Shown in pieces: positions 1-8,898 of a stretch of DNA of 35,658 bases. Position numbers and translations under genes: made by a program. Under the pieces are notes generated by a model. It worked only from the letters and a program-made list of their open reading frames with translations. It made no database searches and had not been told where the DNA came from. This DNA comes from CAZQXD01 sp964597315. GTDB lineage: Bacteria > Pseudomonadota > Gammaproteobacteria > Competibacterales > Competibacteraceae. Where the stretch lies: contig CAZQXD010000040.1 in the NCBI GenBank assembly GCA_964597315.1, positions 1 to 35,658 on the forward strand, given 5' to 3'. Within the stretch, counting starts at the first letter, position 1; every line of letters begins with the position of its first letter.

Positions 1-57
1 GCTCATTAGTGCAACATCATAAAAACATTGCTAACGTAAGTTTTCGGGACCCACACC

Positions 58-160
58 AAGCGGACCGCTCGTTCCCGGACTTCCGGGGCATAACTCGGTT
101 GTTTGCTCATGACGCCATACTCTCAAAGGTTGGAGTCTCCGGGAATCCCGGGGCGGTTCA
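58..160 (-). mobile_element. IS3-family left end, solo fragment
   Basis: Read on the minus strand, this is nearly identical to the left end of the complete IS3 element at 12608. It has the same terminal sequence starting TGAACCGCCCCGGG, the same leader and the first ~19 codons of orfA (MSKQPSYAPEVRERAVRL). Similarity stops near position 58. Codon 7 of orfA is TAT (Tyr) here but TAG in the 12608 copy, so this fragment preserves the ancestral codon. No transposase body remains, so it is a relic end. Confidence 0.85.
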
Positions 161-283
161 TTGCTTTGCCTTGGCCTTGGCGCGATCTTCCACAAGCTCC
201 TCAAGGGGTTTGCGGGGGACAAGCGTATAGACCAGGCGGCAATCCAGAGCATGGGCTGCCCGCTCCAGGCTGTCGTCTAGAGA
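161..283 (-). pseudogene. Mobile mystery protein A, C-terminal fragment
   Basis: An open minus-strand frame encodes about 41 residues including LERAAHALDCRLVYTLVPRK and then EELVEDRAKAKA. This matches the C-terminal part of 'mobile mystery protein A', a small Xre-type HTH protein normally encoded next to a Fic-domain 'mobile mystery protein B' as an antitoxin-like partner. The HTH portion is missing: on its 5' side the frame abuts the IS66 transposase tail, and on its 3' side the IS3 end at 160. No Fic gene is present in the window. The family assignment rests on recognising the 'DC.LVY.LVP' core and is moderately sure. Confidence 0.6.
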
Positions 284-552
284 ATGCCCCCCTGGACAAC
301 AACTCCCTGGAGCAGGCCCTCAAGCTCATCATCCGGGGGCGAAGGAACGCGCTATTTTTCAAAACGCCCGCCGGGGCAGTGATCGCCGATGTCATCACCG
401 CCGTGGTGGCCACCGCCTACCAGGCCGGCATCAACGTCTTCGACGACCTGGTGGTGCTCCAGCGCCATGCCGAGCGCGTCAAAGACCAGCCTCAGCGCTG
501 GCAGCCGTGGAACTACCAGGCCACCCTCGGGGTGGCAAAAAAAGCTGCTTAG
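280..552 (+). pseudogene. IS66-family transposase (TnpC), C-terminal fragment
   Basis: About 90 residues beginning APLDNNSLEQALK and continuing RGRRNALFFKTPAGA, which is the end of the IS66 DDE transposase around its catalytic glutamate, followed by the family's terminal PWNY-type motif. The upstream DDE residues and the accessory genes tnpA/tnpB are absent, so this is a relic. It belongs to a different IS66 subgroup from the complete element at 6617-9341, whose matching region reads SLDNNACERDINAVV. It ends 41 bp before the end of ptsP, which is on the other strand. Confidence 0.85.
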
Positions 553-592
553 CACGTCCGGCTCAGCTGGTCACGCTACGCCGCCGTAAGGT

Positions 593-2881
593 CTAGCCAG
601 CCTCTGAGCCCGCGCGATCTTCGACACGGGGCCGATGCTTCCGAATGCCCGCGCCTTCGAGCGCGTCATTGAGAAGGCCGCGAACTTGCCTTTCGTCCTC
701 TTGCCCCAGGGCCTGGTCAGCGAGCACGCGGGCATGTGTCAACGTGAAAGTGCGAATCACAAGCTTGACGCGATCGAAACTAATGGGGCTCATGCTCAGG
801 GCATCCACTCCCATGCCGAGAAGCACGAGCGCTCCGGCGGCATCGCCGGCCATTTCGCCGCAAACACTTACGGGCGTACTCTGGGCGTGGGCGTCGCGGA
901 TAACCATGCTGATTGCGTTGAGAACGGCGGGATGCAGGGTGTCGTTCTCCGTCGTTACCCTGGCGTTCGTTCTGTCTGCCGCGAGAATGTATTGGGTGAG
1001 GTCGTTCGTACCGATAGAAAGATAATCGACACGGGCCGCCAAGGCCTTGGTCAAGAACACGGCAGATGGCACCTCGATCATTACTCCTACCTTCGGTTTC
1101 GCAGCCGCCTGGCCTTCCTCCAACAGCTCGCGATGAGCGCGTGCCAGCAGCTCCAAGGACTCATCGAGCTCAATGACTTTGGCGACCATGGGAAACAGAA
1201 CTTGCAGGTTCTCGAGACCCGCATTGGCACGCAGCAGCGCGCGCAGCTGAATCATGAATATCTCGGGGTGCGCCAACGAGAAACGAACGCCGCGAACACC
1301 CAAGAAGGGGTTGTCCTCCTCCAGTGGGAAATACGAGAGGATCTTGTCACCCCCCACGTCGAGTGTGCGTATGGTCACCGGCCTTGGCGCAAAGCCTTCT
1401 AGAAGCTGGCGGTAGCTCTGGTACTGCTCCTCTTCGACTGGAAAGGCGTCACGTAACAGAAACTGGTATTCGGTGCGATAAAGTCCCACACCTTCGGCTT
1501 CGCTGTTCCTCGCCAGGTCGATGTCCGAGTCCAGTCCGATATTCGCGTACAGAGGTAGCCGGACGCCGTCGACCGTTTGCGCTGGCAGGTCACGATTCTT
1601 CATCAGTTCTGCGGAAAGCGCTTTTTGCTGCTCCATTTGCTTTTCAAACGCATCAAGCATCGCACGCGACGGGTTCACGTAGATACGCGCCTCATCACCG
1701 TCCACCACGATCGTGGCGCCTTCTACGAGGCTAACGGGTAGCGATGTCAGGCTCACGACGGCAGGAATTCCCAAAGCGTTCGACAACACGCCGGTGTGCG
1801 AGAAGGCGGAGCCCTCCGCGGACACCACACCAGCGAGTCGACCGGCCGGAACCGAAGCGATGTCCTGGATGCTGACGGCGTCCCCTACGAGAATGCATCG
1901 TTCCGGATACAGTCTCGAATCTTCGAGCTCCGACTGGAGTTGAACAAGAACGCGCGTGCCGAGTTCACGAATGTCTTCCCCGCGTACGCGCAGATAGGGG
2001 TCTTCCATTCGGTCAAAGGCCCGCGCATGCTCGGAAATAGTATTCCGCCATGCTCCTGGGGCCCAGTTTCCGGCGCGGATCCGTGCGAGCGTGTCCGCTA
2101 CCAAGCTGTCACTGCCAAGCAGCATGATGTACACATCGAACAGCTCGCACACCTCGCTCGGCACTACATCGGACAGGCGCTCGCTACTGGCACGGAGTTC
2201 CGCCTGAACGGCAAGGACTGCGGCTCGGAAAGCAACCTCTTGCGCATCGATATCTTCGGCCTGGCGATCGGGCACGGACTCCAGGTTCACGAAGGGGGCG
2301 ATCAGCGTCGCAGTGCCGATGGCCACACCGGTGGCGGCCTGAACGCCTTGAATGTACGCATTCTTCCCGGCTTCGTTGTGCACAAGTTCGACGACGACGT
2401 CGACGTTCGCAGCGTCGTATACGACCTTCGCAAGCTGCGCGGCGATCGTGACGAAAAACGACACCTCGTCTTTGTCGAACTGACCACGAACCTGCTTCCA
2501 GGCCACCAGCACGCCGAGGACCTGGTGATAGTGGATGAGCGGAATACCGAGAAAGGTATCAAACGGTTGCCCGTCTGTTTCAGCGGCGGGAGCGTAACGC
2601 GGGTGAGCCGGTGCATTGTTGAGAACTACCAGCTCCCGGCGCTCGCCGACCAGGCCCAGAAGGCCGGCTTGTACACCTGAGCAGACCTGGCCTTTAGCCT
2701 CGGCCCTGGCTGCATCCGATGCTCTCAGAACATACTGGCCGGCTTCGGCGCCGATCAGGTATACGGCGAAGGCATCGACGGGAAGGGAATCTTTGACTCG
2801 ACGAACGAGGATGGCAAGCGCTTCTTCGAGGTTCGACGCGATACTGACCTCGCGGATGATCTCTCGACAGTCAGCGAGCAT
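593..2881 (-). CDS. ptsP: Phosphoenolpyruvate-protein phosphotransferase PtsP (EI-Ntr)
   Basis: First enzyme of the nitrogen-type phosphotransferase chain. It is a cytoplasmic kinase that takes phosphate from PEP onto a histidine and passes it to NPr. The 762 residues fit the family. They comprise an N-terminal GAF domain (about 18-154), a linker domain, the swivelling phosphohistidine domain with His362 in SAFSHTGVL, and a C-terminal PEP-binding barrel containing GVMIEVPSAV, LSIGTNDLTQYILAADR and the catalytic cysteine in VSVCGEMAGD. The start at MLADCREII agrees with the usual N-terminus. The stop is TAG. The rppH gene that commonly neighbours ptsP in gammaproteobacteria is not here. Upstream on the same strand lies the repeat protein, 87 bp away. 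No defects seen. Confidence 0.96.
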   Translation of the reverse strand: MLADCREIIREVSIASNLEEALAILVRRVKDSLPVDAFAVYLIGAEAGQYVLRASDAARAEAKGQVCSGVQAGLLGLVGERRELVVLNNAPAHPRYAPAAETDGQPFDTFLGIPLIHYHQVLGVLVAWKQVRGQFDKDEVSFFVTIAAQLAKVVYDAANVDVVVELVHNEAGKNAYIQGVQAATGVAIGTATLIAPFVNLESVPDRQAEDIDAQEVAFRAAVLAVQAELRASSERLSDVVPSEVCELFDVYIMLLGSDSLVADTLARIRAGNWAPGAWRNTISEHARAFDRMEDPYLRVRGEDIRELGTRVLVQLQSELEDSRLYPERCILVGDAVSIQDIASVPAGRLAGVVSAEGSAFSHTGVLSNALGIPAVVSLTSLPVSLVEGATIVVDGDEARIYVNPSRAMLDAFEKQMEQQKALSAELMKNRDLPAQTVDGVRLPLYANIGLDSDIDLARNSEAEGVGLYRTEYQFLLRDAFPVEEEQYQSYRQLLEGFAPRPVTIRTLDVGGDKILSYFPLEEDNPFLGVRGVRFSLAHPEIFMIQLRALLRANAGLENLQVLFPMVAKVIELDESLELLARAHRELLEEGQAAAKPKVGVMIEVPSAVFLTKALAARVDYLSIGTNDLTQYILAADRTNARVTTENDTLHPAVLNAISMVIRDAHAQSTPVSVCGEMAGDAAGALVLLGMGVDALSMSPISFDRVKLVIRTFTLTHARVLADQALGQEDERQVRGLLNDALEGAGIRKHRPRVEDRAGSEAG

Positions 2882-2968
2882 GGCGCGGTACCTTCAACTC
2901 GAAAGCCCAAGTCGCGGGCGGCAGGTCGTCATCATCCGAGCCGGGGCGCACAAGCCGGGAACATCGTT

Positions 2969-3748
2969 TCACTGCAGTGCGCAATCACCAGCCCGTTTCA
3001 GGTACGGCTGATTACATTTCCAGTCATTTCCCGAATAATCGAGGTGAGCGTTCTCAGGTACCTGCATGGCGATGCAAGCCGTATCGGTCGCGCTGTGGCC
3101 CCGATTGTAGTTCCAGCCGGGTCCGTAGGATGCATCCGTCACATATGCGTTCGCGGGTATCTTGATCGCAATGCACGCGTTTTTAGCCGCTCGAAACCCA
3201 CGCATGCATTTCCAACCAGGTCGGTGGAAAGCGCGGCTGAAGTATCCGTTTGCAGGTACCTTGACGGCGACGCAGGTACCAGCATTCGCCCCGTATCCCG
3301 CCTCGCATTCCCAACCGGTTCCAAACGACGCGTTCGACAAGTATCCATTCGGTGGCACATTGATGACGACGCACTTATCGTCGCTCGTTCGAAATCCGCG
3401 ATCACATTTCCATGTGTCGCCGTGCGTGGAGTTCAGATGAGCATTGACTGGCGGCTTGACCGCCAAGCACGACTCACCGCTCTCCCGATAGCCCCAAGTG
3501 CACCTCCAGCCGCGCCCGTAGGACGTATCTGTAGGATATGCGTCGGTTGGCACCTTGACCGCGTTGCAGACGCCGTCGCCCTTGCGATAGCCCCGATCGC
3601 ATGCCCATCCGCTTCCATAGCGATTTGCGCTCGCATTCTCAGGCATATCGTCGGAGGGAACCTGAGCAAGCACGGGGCTGGAGCAATCTGCCAGAAGCGC
3701 AACTCGCACCCCCAAGCGAATGCCTCGGGGGTGCCGTCGCGTTGGCAT
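2969..3748 (-). CDS. Secreted Cys/Trp tandem-repeat protein of unknown function
   Basis: After a basic start (MPTRRHPRGIRLG) comes a hydrophobic stretch, VRVALLADCSSPVLA, that looks like a Sec signal peptide. The remainder is about seven repeats of ~37 residues with the plan GW-x-C-x-RG[YF]-x6-C-x-A-[VI]-K-VP-x-NAY. Two cysteines per unit suggest one disulfide per repeat, consistent with export. One unit, reading GWNYNRGH, has lost its first cysteine. The frame stays open to an ATG at 3928, but residues before 3748 do not look coding and would bury the signal peptide, so 3748 is preferred. Such repeats occur in hypothetical proteins of several proteobacteria; I know of no function. It lies upstream of ptsP on the same strand and divergent from the Crp/Fnr gene. 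Confidence 0.72.
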   Translation of the reverse strand: MPTRRHPRGIRLGVRVALLADCSSPVLAQVPSDDMPENASANRYGSGWACDRGYRKGDGVCNAVKVPTDAYPTDTSYGRGWRCTWGYRESGESCLAVKPPVNAHLNSTHGDTWKCDRGFRTSDDKCVVINVPPNGYLSNASFGTGWECEAGYGANAGTCVAVKVPANGYFSRAFHRPGWKCMRGFRAAKNACIAIKIPANAYVTDASYGPGWNYNRGHSATDTACIAMQVPENAHLDYSGNDWKCNQPYLKRAGDCALQ

Positions 3749-4046
3749 CGCCGTCACGGCGTCGCGCGGATTTGGTGCGGTCATGCGGTTCATGAAACTT
3801 TGTAGCAGGAACACCGGGCTCAGGTCTGTACGGCAGCGCACATGGATTATGGGCCGGACAGTCAACCGCAGCTGACTGCCTTGCGAACGCCGCAACCGAT
3901 TGATCGTGTGTCGGGTGGCCAGAGCCAACGGGCCATATGTCGGGTACCGTACATAACTGGTAAGATTGATGCACGCTGCGCATCTCGGTCAAACGCGGCC
4001 TACGAACGGTTAGCAGGACTACGGCACACACAACAGCGATGGCGAA

Positions 4047-4763
4047 ATGATTTCCAGCGAGGGCCTCGGCGATCTGAAGCAAAATCGCCTGCTCGCGGCG
4101 CTTCCCGCAGACGTTCTGGGTCGCCTTCAACCCGCTCTGGAGCCGGTCGGACTCGCCTTGGGACAGGTGATCTACGAGCCGGACGAGGCGCTCTCGCATG
4201 TCTACTTCCCCACGACCGCAATCGTGTCGCTGCTCTATACTATGGAGAACGGCACCTCGGCCGAGATGGGGGTTGTCGGCTGTGACGGTGTAGTGGGCAT
4301 CGCCGTGTTCATGGGTGGCGATACGACGCCAAATCGCGCCGTGGTTCAAAGCGCGGGCGGCGCCTTCCAGTTGAATCTGAAGTTCTTTCGCGACGAATTC
4401 AGGCGCATTACGGAACTGCATCGGGTGCTGCTGCTCTACACCCAAGCATTGCTCACGCAGATGTCGCAGACAGCCGTGTGCAATCGGCTCCACTCGGTTG
4501 AGCAGCAGCTGTGCCGCTGGCTTCTGCTGAGCCACGATCGGCTGCAATCTGATGAGCTGGTCATGACTCAGGAGTTGATAGCCAACATGCTCGGAGTGCG
4601 CCGGGAAGGTGTCTCGGTCGCGGCCCATCGACTTCAGGAAGCCGGACTGATCCGTTACCGACGCGGTCACATCACGATCATCGACCGTCGTGGCCTGGAA
4701 CGCGCGGTCTGCGAGTGCTATCAGGTGGTCAAGCGGGAGTGCGATCGTCTGCTGACCTACTAG
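4047..4763 (+). CDS. Crp/Fnr-family transcriptional regulator
   Basis: A 238-residue cytoplasmic DNA-binding regulator. An N-terminal double-stranded beta-helix sensor domain (about 15-140, with LGQVIYEPDEALSHVYFP) is followed by a winged helix (about 155-225, with TQELIANMLGVRREGVSVAA as recognition region and a RRGHITIIDRRGLE wing). It lacks the phosphate-binding arginine motif of true cAMP receptors and the cysteines of Fnr, so the signal is unknown; the 'SHVYFP' subgroup is common in proteobacteria and usually uncharacterised. The start has only a weak ribosome site. The downstream gene at 4967 is a paralogue in tandem, suggesting local duplication. Ends with TAG. Confidence 0.9.
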   Translation: MISSEGLGDLKQNRLLAALPADVLGRLQPALEPVGLALGQVIYEPDEALSHVYFPTTAIVSLLYTMENGTSAEMGVVGCDGVVGIAVFMGGDTTPNRAVVQSAGGAFQLNLKFFRDEFRRITELHRVLLLYTQALLTQMSQTAVCNRLHSVEQQLCRWLLLSHDRLQSDELVMTQELIANMLGVRREGVSVAAHRLQEAGLIRYRRGHITIIDRRGLERAVCECYQVVKRECDRLLTY

Positions 4764-4966
4764 TTGAACCTGCCCGGTCGAGTGGTCTGCCCCCATCCGC
4801 CGCAATGTACGCTAGCGCGCGGACGGCAGACCACGCACATGCTAGCTTCAGTGCTTACGTGCTCCTGTGAATCGTTAAACTGATAATGCAGAGAGATTAT
4901 GCGAAGCTTCCGCTTGATCCGCGCCGAATACTCGACTGGTAGTTCCGGTCGTTCGGACAGGCGTCG

Positions 4967-5683
4967 TTGACGCCGGTGACCGCTTCAACCCACGTTCCCG
5001 TTAGGAACCGAATCCTGTCGAAGCTGGCACGGACTGAATACCGGCGGCTGCGACCGAGCCTCGAGCAGGTCGCGCTGCACGAGAACCAGGTGCTCTACGG
5101 CCTGGGCGATGCCGTCAGCCATGTCTACTTTCCCAATGATGCTGTGGTATCGCTCCTTTTCGATGTCAATGAGCGCCGGACGGTGGAGGTGGCCATGGAA
5201 GGTAATGAGGGGGCGGTGGGGCTCGCGATCTACCTGGGCGGCGTCAACTCGTGCAACCTGTCAGTGGTGCGGAACGCAGGCACCGCGATGCGCATGGATG
5301 TGAATGCGCTGACAAAGTGCGCAAACCAGCGCGGAGACCTGCAGGAGTTGCTGCATCGGTAAGTCCACGCATTGGTGACGCAGATCGCACAGTCGGGTGT
5401 GTGCAACCGGTTTCACAACATCGACGCGCGCCTTGCTCGGTGGTTACTGATGACCCACGATCGAATGGGTTCTGATGAACTGCACGCCACACAGGAATCC
5501 ATCGCTCACATGCTCGGCGTGCGGCGCAGCAGCGTCACTGCCGCGGCGAGCGGATTCCACAAGCAGCACATCATCGACTACCGTCGCGGGCGAATCGAGA
5601 TTCTGGACCAAAGTCGGTTGCGCGCCGCTTGTTGCGATTGTTACGCCTTGATGAAACGCCGGTACGACGGTTTCCTGAACTGA
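4967..5683 (+). pseudogene. Second Crp/Fnr-family regulator, interrupted by TAA
   Basis: A tandem paralogue of the gene at 4047, readable in one frame from a TTG at 4967 (GTG at 4976 also possible) to 5683. It has the sensor domain with DAVSHVYFPNDAVVSLL and the winged helix with ATQESIAHMLGVRRSSV. A single TAA at 5360-5362 cuts it into 131 and ~106 residues. Alignment with the paralogue (LLLYTQALLTQ versus LLHR*VHALVTQ) puts the stop at a tyrosine, so one base change (TAC or TAT to TAA) explains it. There is no frameshift and the rest is well preserved, so the lesion is recent, or it is read through, or it is a sequencing error. The beta-barrel alone would not bind DNA. Confidence 0.85.
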
Positions 5684-5724
5684 CCCAGTGCGCGGCAAGC
5701 CCCGCCCTGATGATCTTTAACAAA

Positions 5725-6582
5725 TTAATCAGGTATACGTAGACCGACGTAGCGCAGGAGCTCTACTGAGCCGCTGGCGAACGGGTTGAGGAATCGCTCC
5801 AGCTCGGCGCGCAGCCGATCCAGGTCGTCCGCCCAGGGCTGGCGATGGGTCAGGTCCTGGCGCAACGTGCGCCACAGCTTCTCAATGGGGTTGAGCCCGG
5901 AGACGGAGGTCGGCAGAGGCAGGATCTGGATCGGCAAAGCGAGGCTGGCCTAGCGCCGGGCAGCGGCCGGGCTGGGCGTGTCCGCCCAGTGGGGCGGCAG
6001 GCGCAGCGCCCAGCGCGTGCGCTGCGCCTCCTGGGCGAGCCGCACTTTGGGATGAACGTGTACGGGCCCGTTGTCCTGGATCACGTTCAGGCGTTCTGCG
6101 TGCGGATAGGCCGCCCGCAGGTCCTGATAGACCTGGCGCAGCGTTGCCAGTCCGATCGTGTTAGCCCGTCGGTGGACCACCCGCCCGGTCAGCGCATCGA
6201 GGGCAGCGATCAGATGGATCGCGGTGTTGCTCGGATCGCTGAGCCGCGCTTTGGGCTGCTCGCCGCCGCGTGCGCCCCAGGCGCAGGCCAGCGTGGGCTG
6301 GCGCTCGACGGAGACCTCGTCGAGAGAGAGGGCGATGACTTGGCCGGGTCTGGCGCGGGCCTCGGCCAAGACCGCCGCACTGTCGGCGAGCTTCGCATCA
6401 TAGTCGGGGTCGGGGCTGAGGAGGGCGGTGCGGGCACGCCGTCAGAGCACGCCGAGGCGATCGAGCAGCCGGTGGGCACCGGCTTGCGTCAGGCCCTCTC
6501 GCCAGAATGCCGCCAGCAGCAGGAATCCATAGGGCCGCCTAGGCCGAAGCGACTCATCGCGGCTCAATGCCGCGCCTGAGCG
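5725..6582 (-). pseudogene. IS630-family transposase, decayed
   Basis: One minus-strand frame covers most of an IS630/Tc1-type DDE transposase: an N-terminal HTH part (GLTQAGAHRLLDRLGVL), then VIALSLDEVSV with the first Asp, VIQDNGPVHVHP with the second, and SGLNPIEKLWR with the catalytic Glu. In-frame stops are TGA at 6442-6444 and TAG at 5950-5952; otherwise the frame is continuous. The far N-terminus is uncertain and runs into the IS605-type right end at 6584. No clear terminal repeats or TA duplication could be assigned. Confidence 0.8.
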
Positions 6583-6583
6583 C

Positions 6584-6616
6584 CGTAGGAATCTCCGACC
6601 TTCAAGCCGGGGAGGA
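6584..6616 (+). mobile_element. IS200/IS605-type right end, split by IS66
   Basis: The sequence CGTAGGAATCTCCGACC, followed by a GC-rich imperfect hairpin and GGGGAGGA, continues after the IS66 insertion as TGTCAA at 9350-9355. Joined, this is the terminal palindrome of TnpB-carrying IS200/IS605 (IS1341-like) elements. A closely related copy lies at 35604-35640 on the opposite strand, and a diverged one at 30594-30622. No tnpB gene adjoins it here. In TnpB systems the 3' end of the guide (omega) RNA coincides with this end, so any guide would read the flank from 9356. Confidence 0.6.
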
Positions 6617-6637
6617 GTAAGCGTGCCAGCAACCCCA
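6609..6637 (+). repeat. IS66 target duplication and left inverted repeat
   Basis: GGGGAGGA at 6609-6616 is the 8-bp target duplication. It is followed by the 21-bp terminal repeat GTAAGCGTGCCAGCAACCCC plus one A at 6617-6637. Both are matched exactly at the other end (9321-9349). An 8-bp duplication and GTAAGCG ends are typical of IS66. Confidence 0.95.
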
Positions 6638-6659
6638 CCTTGCGGTTTAGAGCCGTGAC

Positions 6660-6938
6660 CTAAACGATCACGCCCTGTTGACGGGCCTGGATTTCCAGGT
6701 CGGTATACACTTCGTTGAGTTGCTCCAGCAGCGCCGTGCGGCGAATGCGTTTAGCCGAGTAGACCAGGTCGGCCAGCAGGCGCTCGAGGTCAAAGGGCTC
6801 CATGGTCACGCTGGTCTCTGCCGGTTGAGCATCCAGGGCTTGGAGCTGGGCGGCCAGGGGGTCGAAGGGATAGGTGTAAGTGAGTAGCAGCCGGCGATCG
6901 GCGACCGAGAGGCTCAGGCGTAGGGTGCGGGGAGCCAT
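6660..6938 (-). CDS. Small accessory ORF at the end of the IS66 element
   Basis: A 92-residue product starting MAPRTLRLSLSVADRRLL, two bases downstream of the tnpC stop and inside the IS66 left repeat. The C-terminal half is helical and charged (LERLLADLVYSAKRIRRTAL). The frame extends upstream to 7862 as the shadow of tnpC; the ATG at 6938 is chosen because it follows the tnpC stop. Some IS66 elements carry an extra small gene after tnpC; I do not recognise a domain or a role. Probably co-transcribed with tnpABC. Confidence 0.5.
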   Translation of the reverse strand: MAPRTLRLSLSVADRRLLLTYTYPFDPLAAQLQALDAQPAETSVTMEPFDLERLLADLVYSAKRIRRTALLEQLNEVYTDLEIQARQQGVIV

Positions 6939-6940
6939 GC

Positions 6941-8518
6941 TCAGGCGGCCTGGGCCGGGCGGTCGGGCTCGGGCGAGGCGGCTTGGGCGGCCACGTTCCA
7001 GGCCAGTAAGGCCTCGATGTCCTCGAGGCGCTGGGCCCGGGGCAGGTCGCGAAACACCCGCTGGAGATAGGCCCAGGGCTCCAGCCCGTTGGCCTTGGCG
7101 GTTTCCACCCGCGAGTAGAGCTGGGCGCTGGCCCGGGCGCCGGCGGGGGTAGTGCACAACAGCCAGGCCTTGCGCCCAATCACGACCGCGTTGATGTCGC
7201 GTTCGCAGGCGTTGTTGTCGAGGCTCAGGCGCCCGTCCTCGACAGAGCGGATCAACCGCGGCCATTGATTCAGTGCATAACCCAGGGCCTTGCCCCGCAG
7301 GCTTTTGGGCAACACCTGCCCGCGGTGAGCCTGGAGCCAGCCGTGAAAGGCCTCCAGGCGCGCACGGCTCAGGCGCTGGCGATAGCGCTGGCGCTGTTCG
7401 GGCGGCAGGCGTTTGATCAGCCGTTCGATGCGATAGAGTCGCCCGATGCGATAGAGCGCCTGCCCGGCCAGCCCCGGTGCGGCCCCGGCAGGCAGCGCCT
7501 GGAGGGCTTCGAGGAAGTAGCGCCGCGCGTGGGCCCAGCCGCCCACCGGTGTGGGTCGATGCCCCGCCTCGCCCACCTGGTCGTAGCCCGAGTAGCTGTC
7601 GGTTTGCAGGTAGCCCTCGAAGCCGGCCAGATAGCGCTTGGGATGCGCTCCGGCGCGGGTGGGCTGATACTCGTAGAGCACGATCGGCGGGGAGGTGCCG
7701 CTGCGATACAGCCACAGGACGGATTGCGTCTGCGCCGCCCGCCCCGGCTCCTGGAGCACCTGCACGGGGGTCTCGTCGGCCTGCACGATGGCGGCCTCCA
7801 GCCGCTGTTCGTGCCGCAGGTTGATCAGCGGCTGGACGAGGTGGCCGGCCTGGATCATCCACTGCGACAGGGGAGTGCGCGAGAGCACCCCCCCCCAGCG
7901 GGCGAGGATCTTGACCAGCCGCTACAGCGGCAGGCCGTCGGCAGACTTGCCCCCCACCCGCCAGGCCAGCAGTCCGGGGCTGGCCCCACTTTTGGCAAGA
8001 GGCTGGGCCGGCGGCGGGGGCGTCTGGATCTGCCCCTGGCCGTGGCGGCAGGCGTATTTGAGCCGCACCTGTTCGAGAACCACCAGGCGCGGGGGATGAA
8101 TGTCCAGCTGCTCACTGCATTCCTGACCGATGACCTGGCGGACTTGCCCACAGCCGGGACAGGCCCGCTCAGCTTCCGGCAGCTCGTGAACGAGGCGTTC
8201 TCGGGGCAGGTGGGCCGGCAACGGTCCACGTCCCCCGCCGGTATGCGCCCGCCGGCCACGGCCCAGGCGGGTCGCGGGGGGCGGTGGCGATGGCGGGGAT
8301 TCCTCTCCGGGCGGGTCCTCGAACCCGCTCACCTGGCGTTCATCCACCCGCTCGCGCGAGGGGCCGAAGCGCTGCAGCCTGAACAGGCGGTATTGCTCGG
8401 TCAACCAGGCCAGCCGGGCGCGCACCTGGGCCAGGTCCTGCGCCTGGGCCCGAACCAGCGCCTGCAGGGCCTCAAGGTCCTGGGGCAGGGGAGTCGGTTC
8501 GGCGGTCGGCGGCCTCAT
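6941..8518 (-). pseudogene. tnpC: IS66 transposase TnpC with one in-frame TAG
   Basis: The DDE transposase of the IS66 element, 525 codons. Order: an N-terminal leucine-zipper-like helix (QDLAQVRARLAWLTEQYRLF), a zinc-binding segment with ACPGCGQ, and the catalytic core with QADETPVQV (Asp), GYLQTDSYSGYDQ (Asp) and SLDNNACERD (Glu). A TAG at 7922-7924 splits it after DGLPL. Other IS66 transposases read DGLPLYRLEKIL here, so the stop replaces tyrosine. The two halves are otherwise in the same frame and undamaged. Either the element is newly dead or the stop is sometimes read through. Confidence 0.92.
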
Positions 8519-8540
8519 GAACCGAGAGTGTACGACATCC

Positions 8541-8897
8541 CTAAGCCACCCGTAAGGCGTGCACCGGTTGAAACGCCCGGGGCTGCTCCAGCCCCAGCCC
8601 TTCCAACAGCCACTGCAACTGACGCGCCTCCAGGCTCACAACCCCTGATCCGGCCTGCGGCGCCGGCCAGCGAAACTGGCCCCGCTCCAGACGCTTATAC
8701 AGCACCCAAAAGCCCTTGCGATCCCACTGCAGCACCTTGATCTTGTCGCGTCGGCGATTGATCAAGACAAACACCTGGCCCTGCAGGGGATCGTGGCCCA
8801 GCGCCTGACTGACCCAGACCGACAGCCCGTCGATGGAGTTGCGCAGGTCAACAGGGTCGCGGGCTAGATAGATCGGGACCGGACTCAGCCCAAGCAT
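8541..8897 (-). CDS. tnpB: IS66 accessory protein TnpB (Orf2)
   Basis: A 118-residue IS66 Orf2 protein. Hallmarks are VPIYLARDPVDLRNSIDGL near the start and the basic VFVLINRRRDKIKVLQWDR motif followed by GFWVLYKRLERG. It is needed together with TnpA and TnpC for IS66 transposition, with an unclear mechanism. It starts one base after the tnpA stop (TGA-G-ATG), indicating translational coupling. This is not the RNA-guided TnpB of IS200/IS605, despite the shared name. It is intact, with no odd residues. Confidence 0.95.
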   Translation of the reverse strand: MLGLSPVPIYLARDPVDLRNSIDGLSVWVSQALGHDPLQGQVFVLINRRRDKIKVLQWDRKGFWVLYKRLERGQFRWPAPQAGSGVVSLEARQLQWLLEGLGLEQPRAFQPVHALRVA

Positions 8898-8898
8898 C

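Noticed and set aside
635..1402. Long plus-strand ORF (255 codons) opposite ptsP
   Set aside because: It is antisense to a well-conserved ptsP, has no ribosome site and no protein-like composition.
3639..4805. 388-codon minus-strand ORF over the Crp/Fnr gene
   Set aside because: It runs antisense through an intact, family-typical regulator and shows no domain.
7265..8740. 491-codon plus-strand ORF inside the IS66 element
   Set aside because: It is the antisense shadow of GC-rich tnpC and tnpB; the minus-strand genes have clear family motifs.
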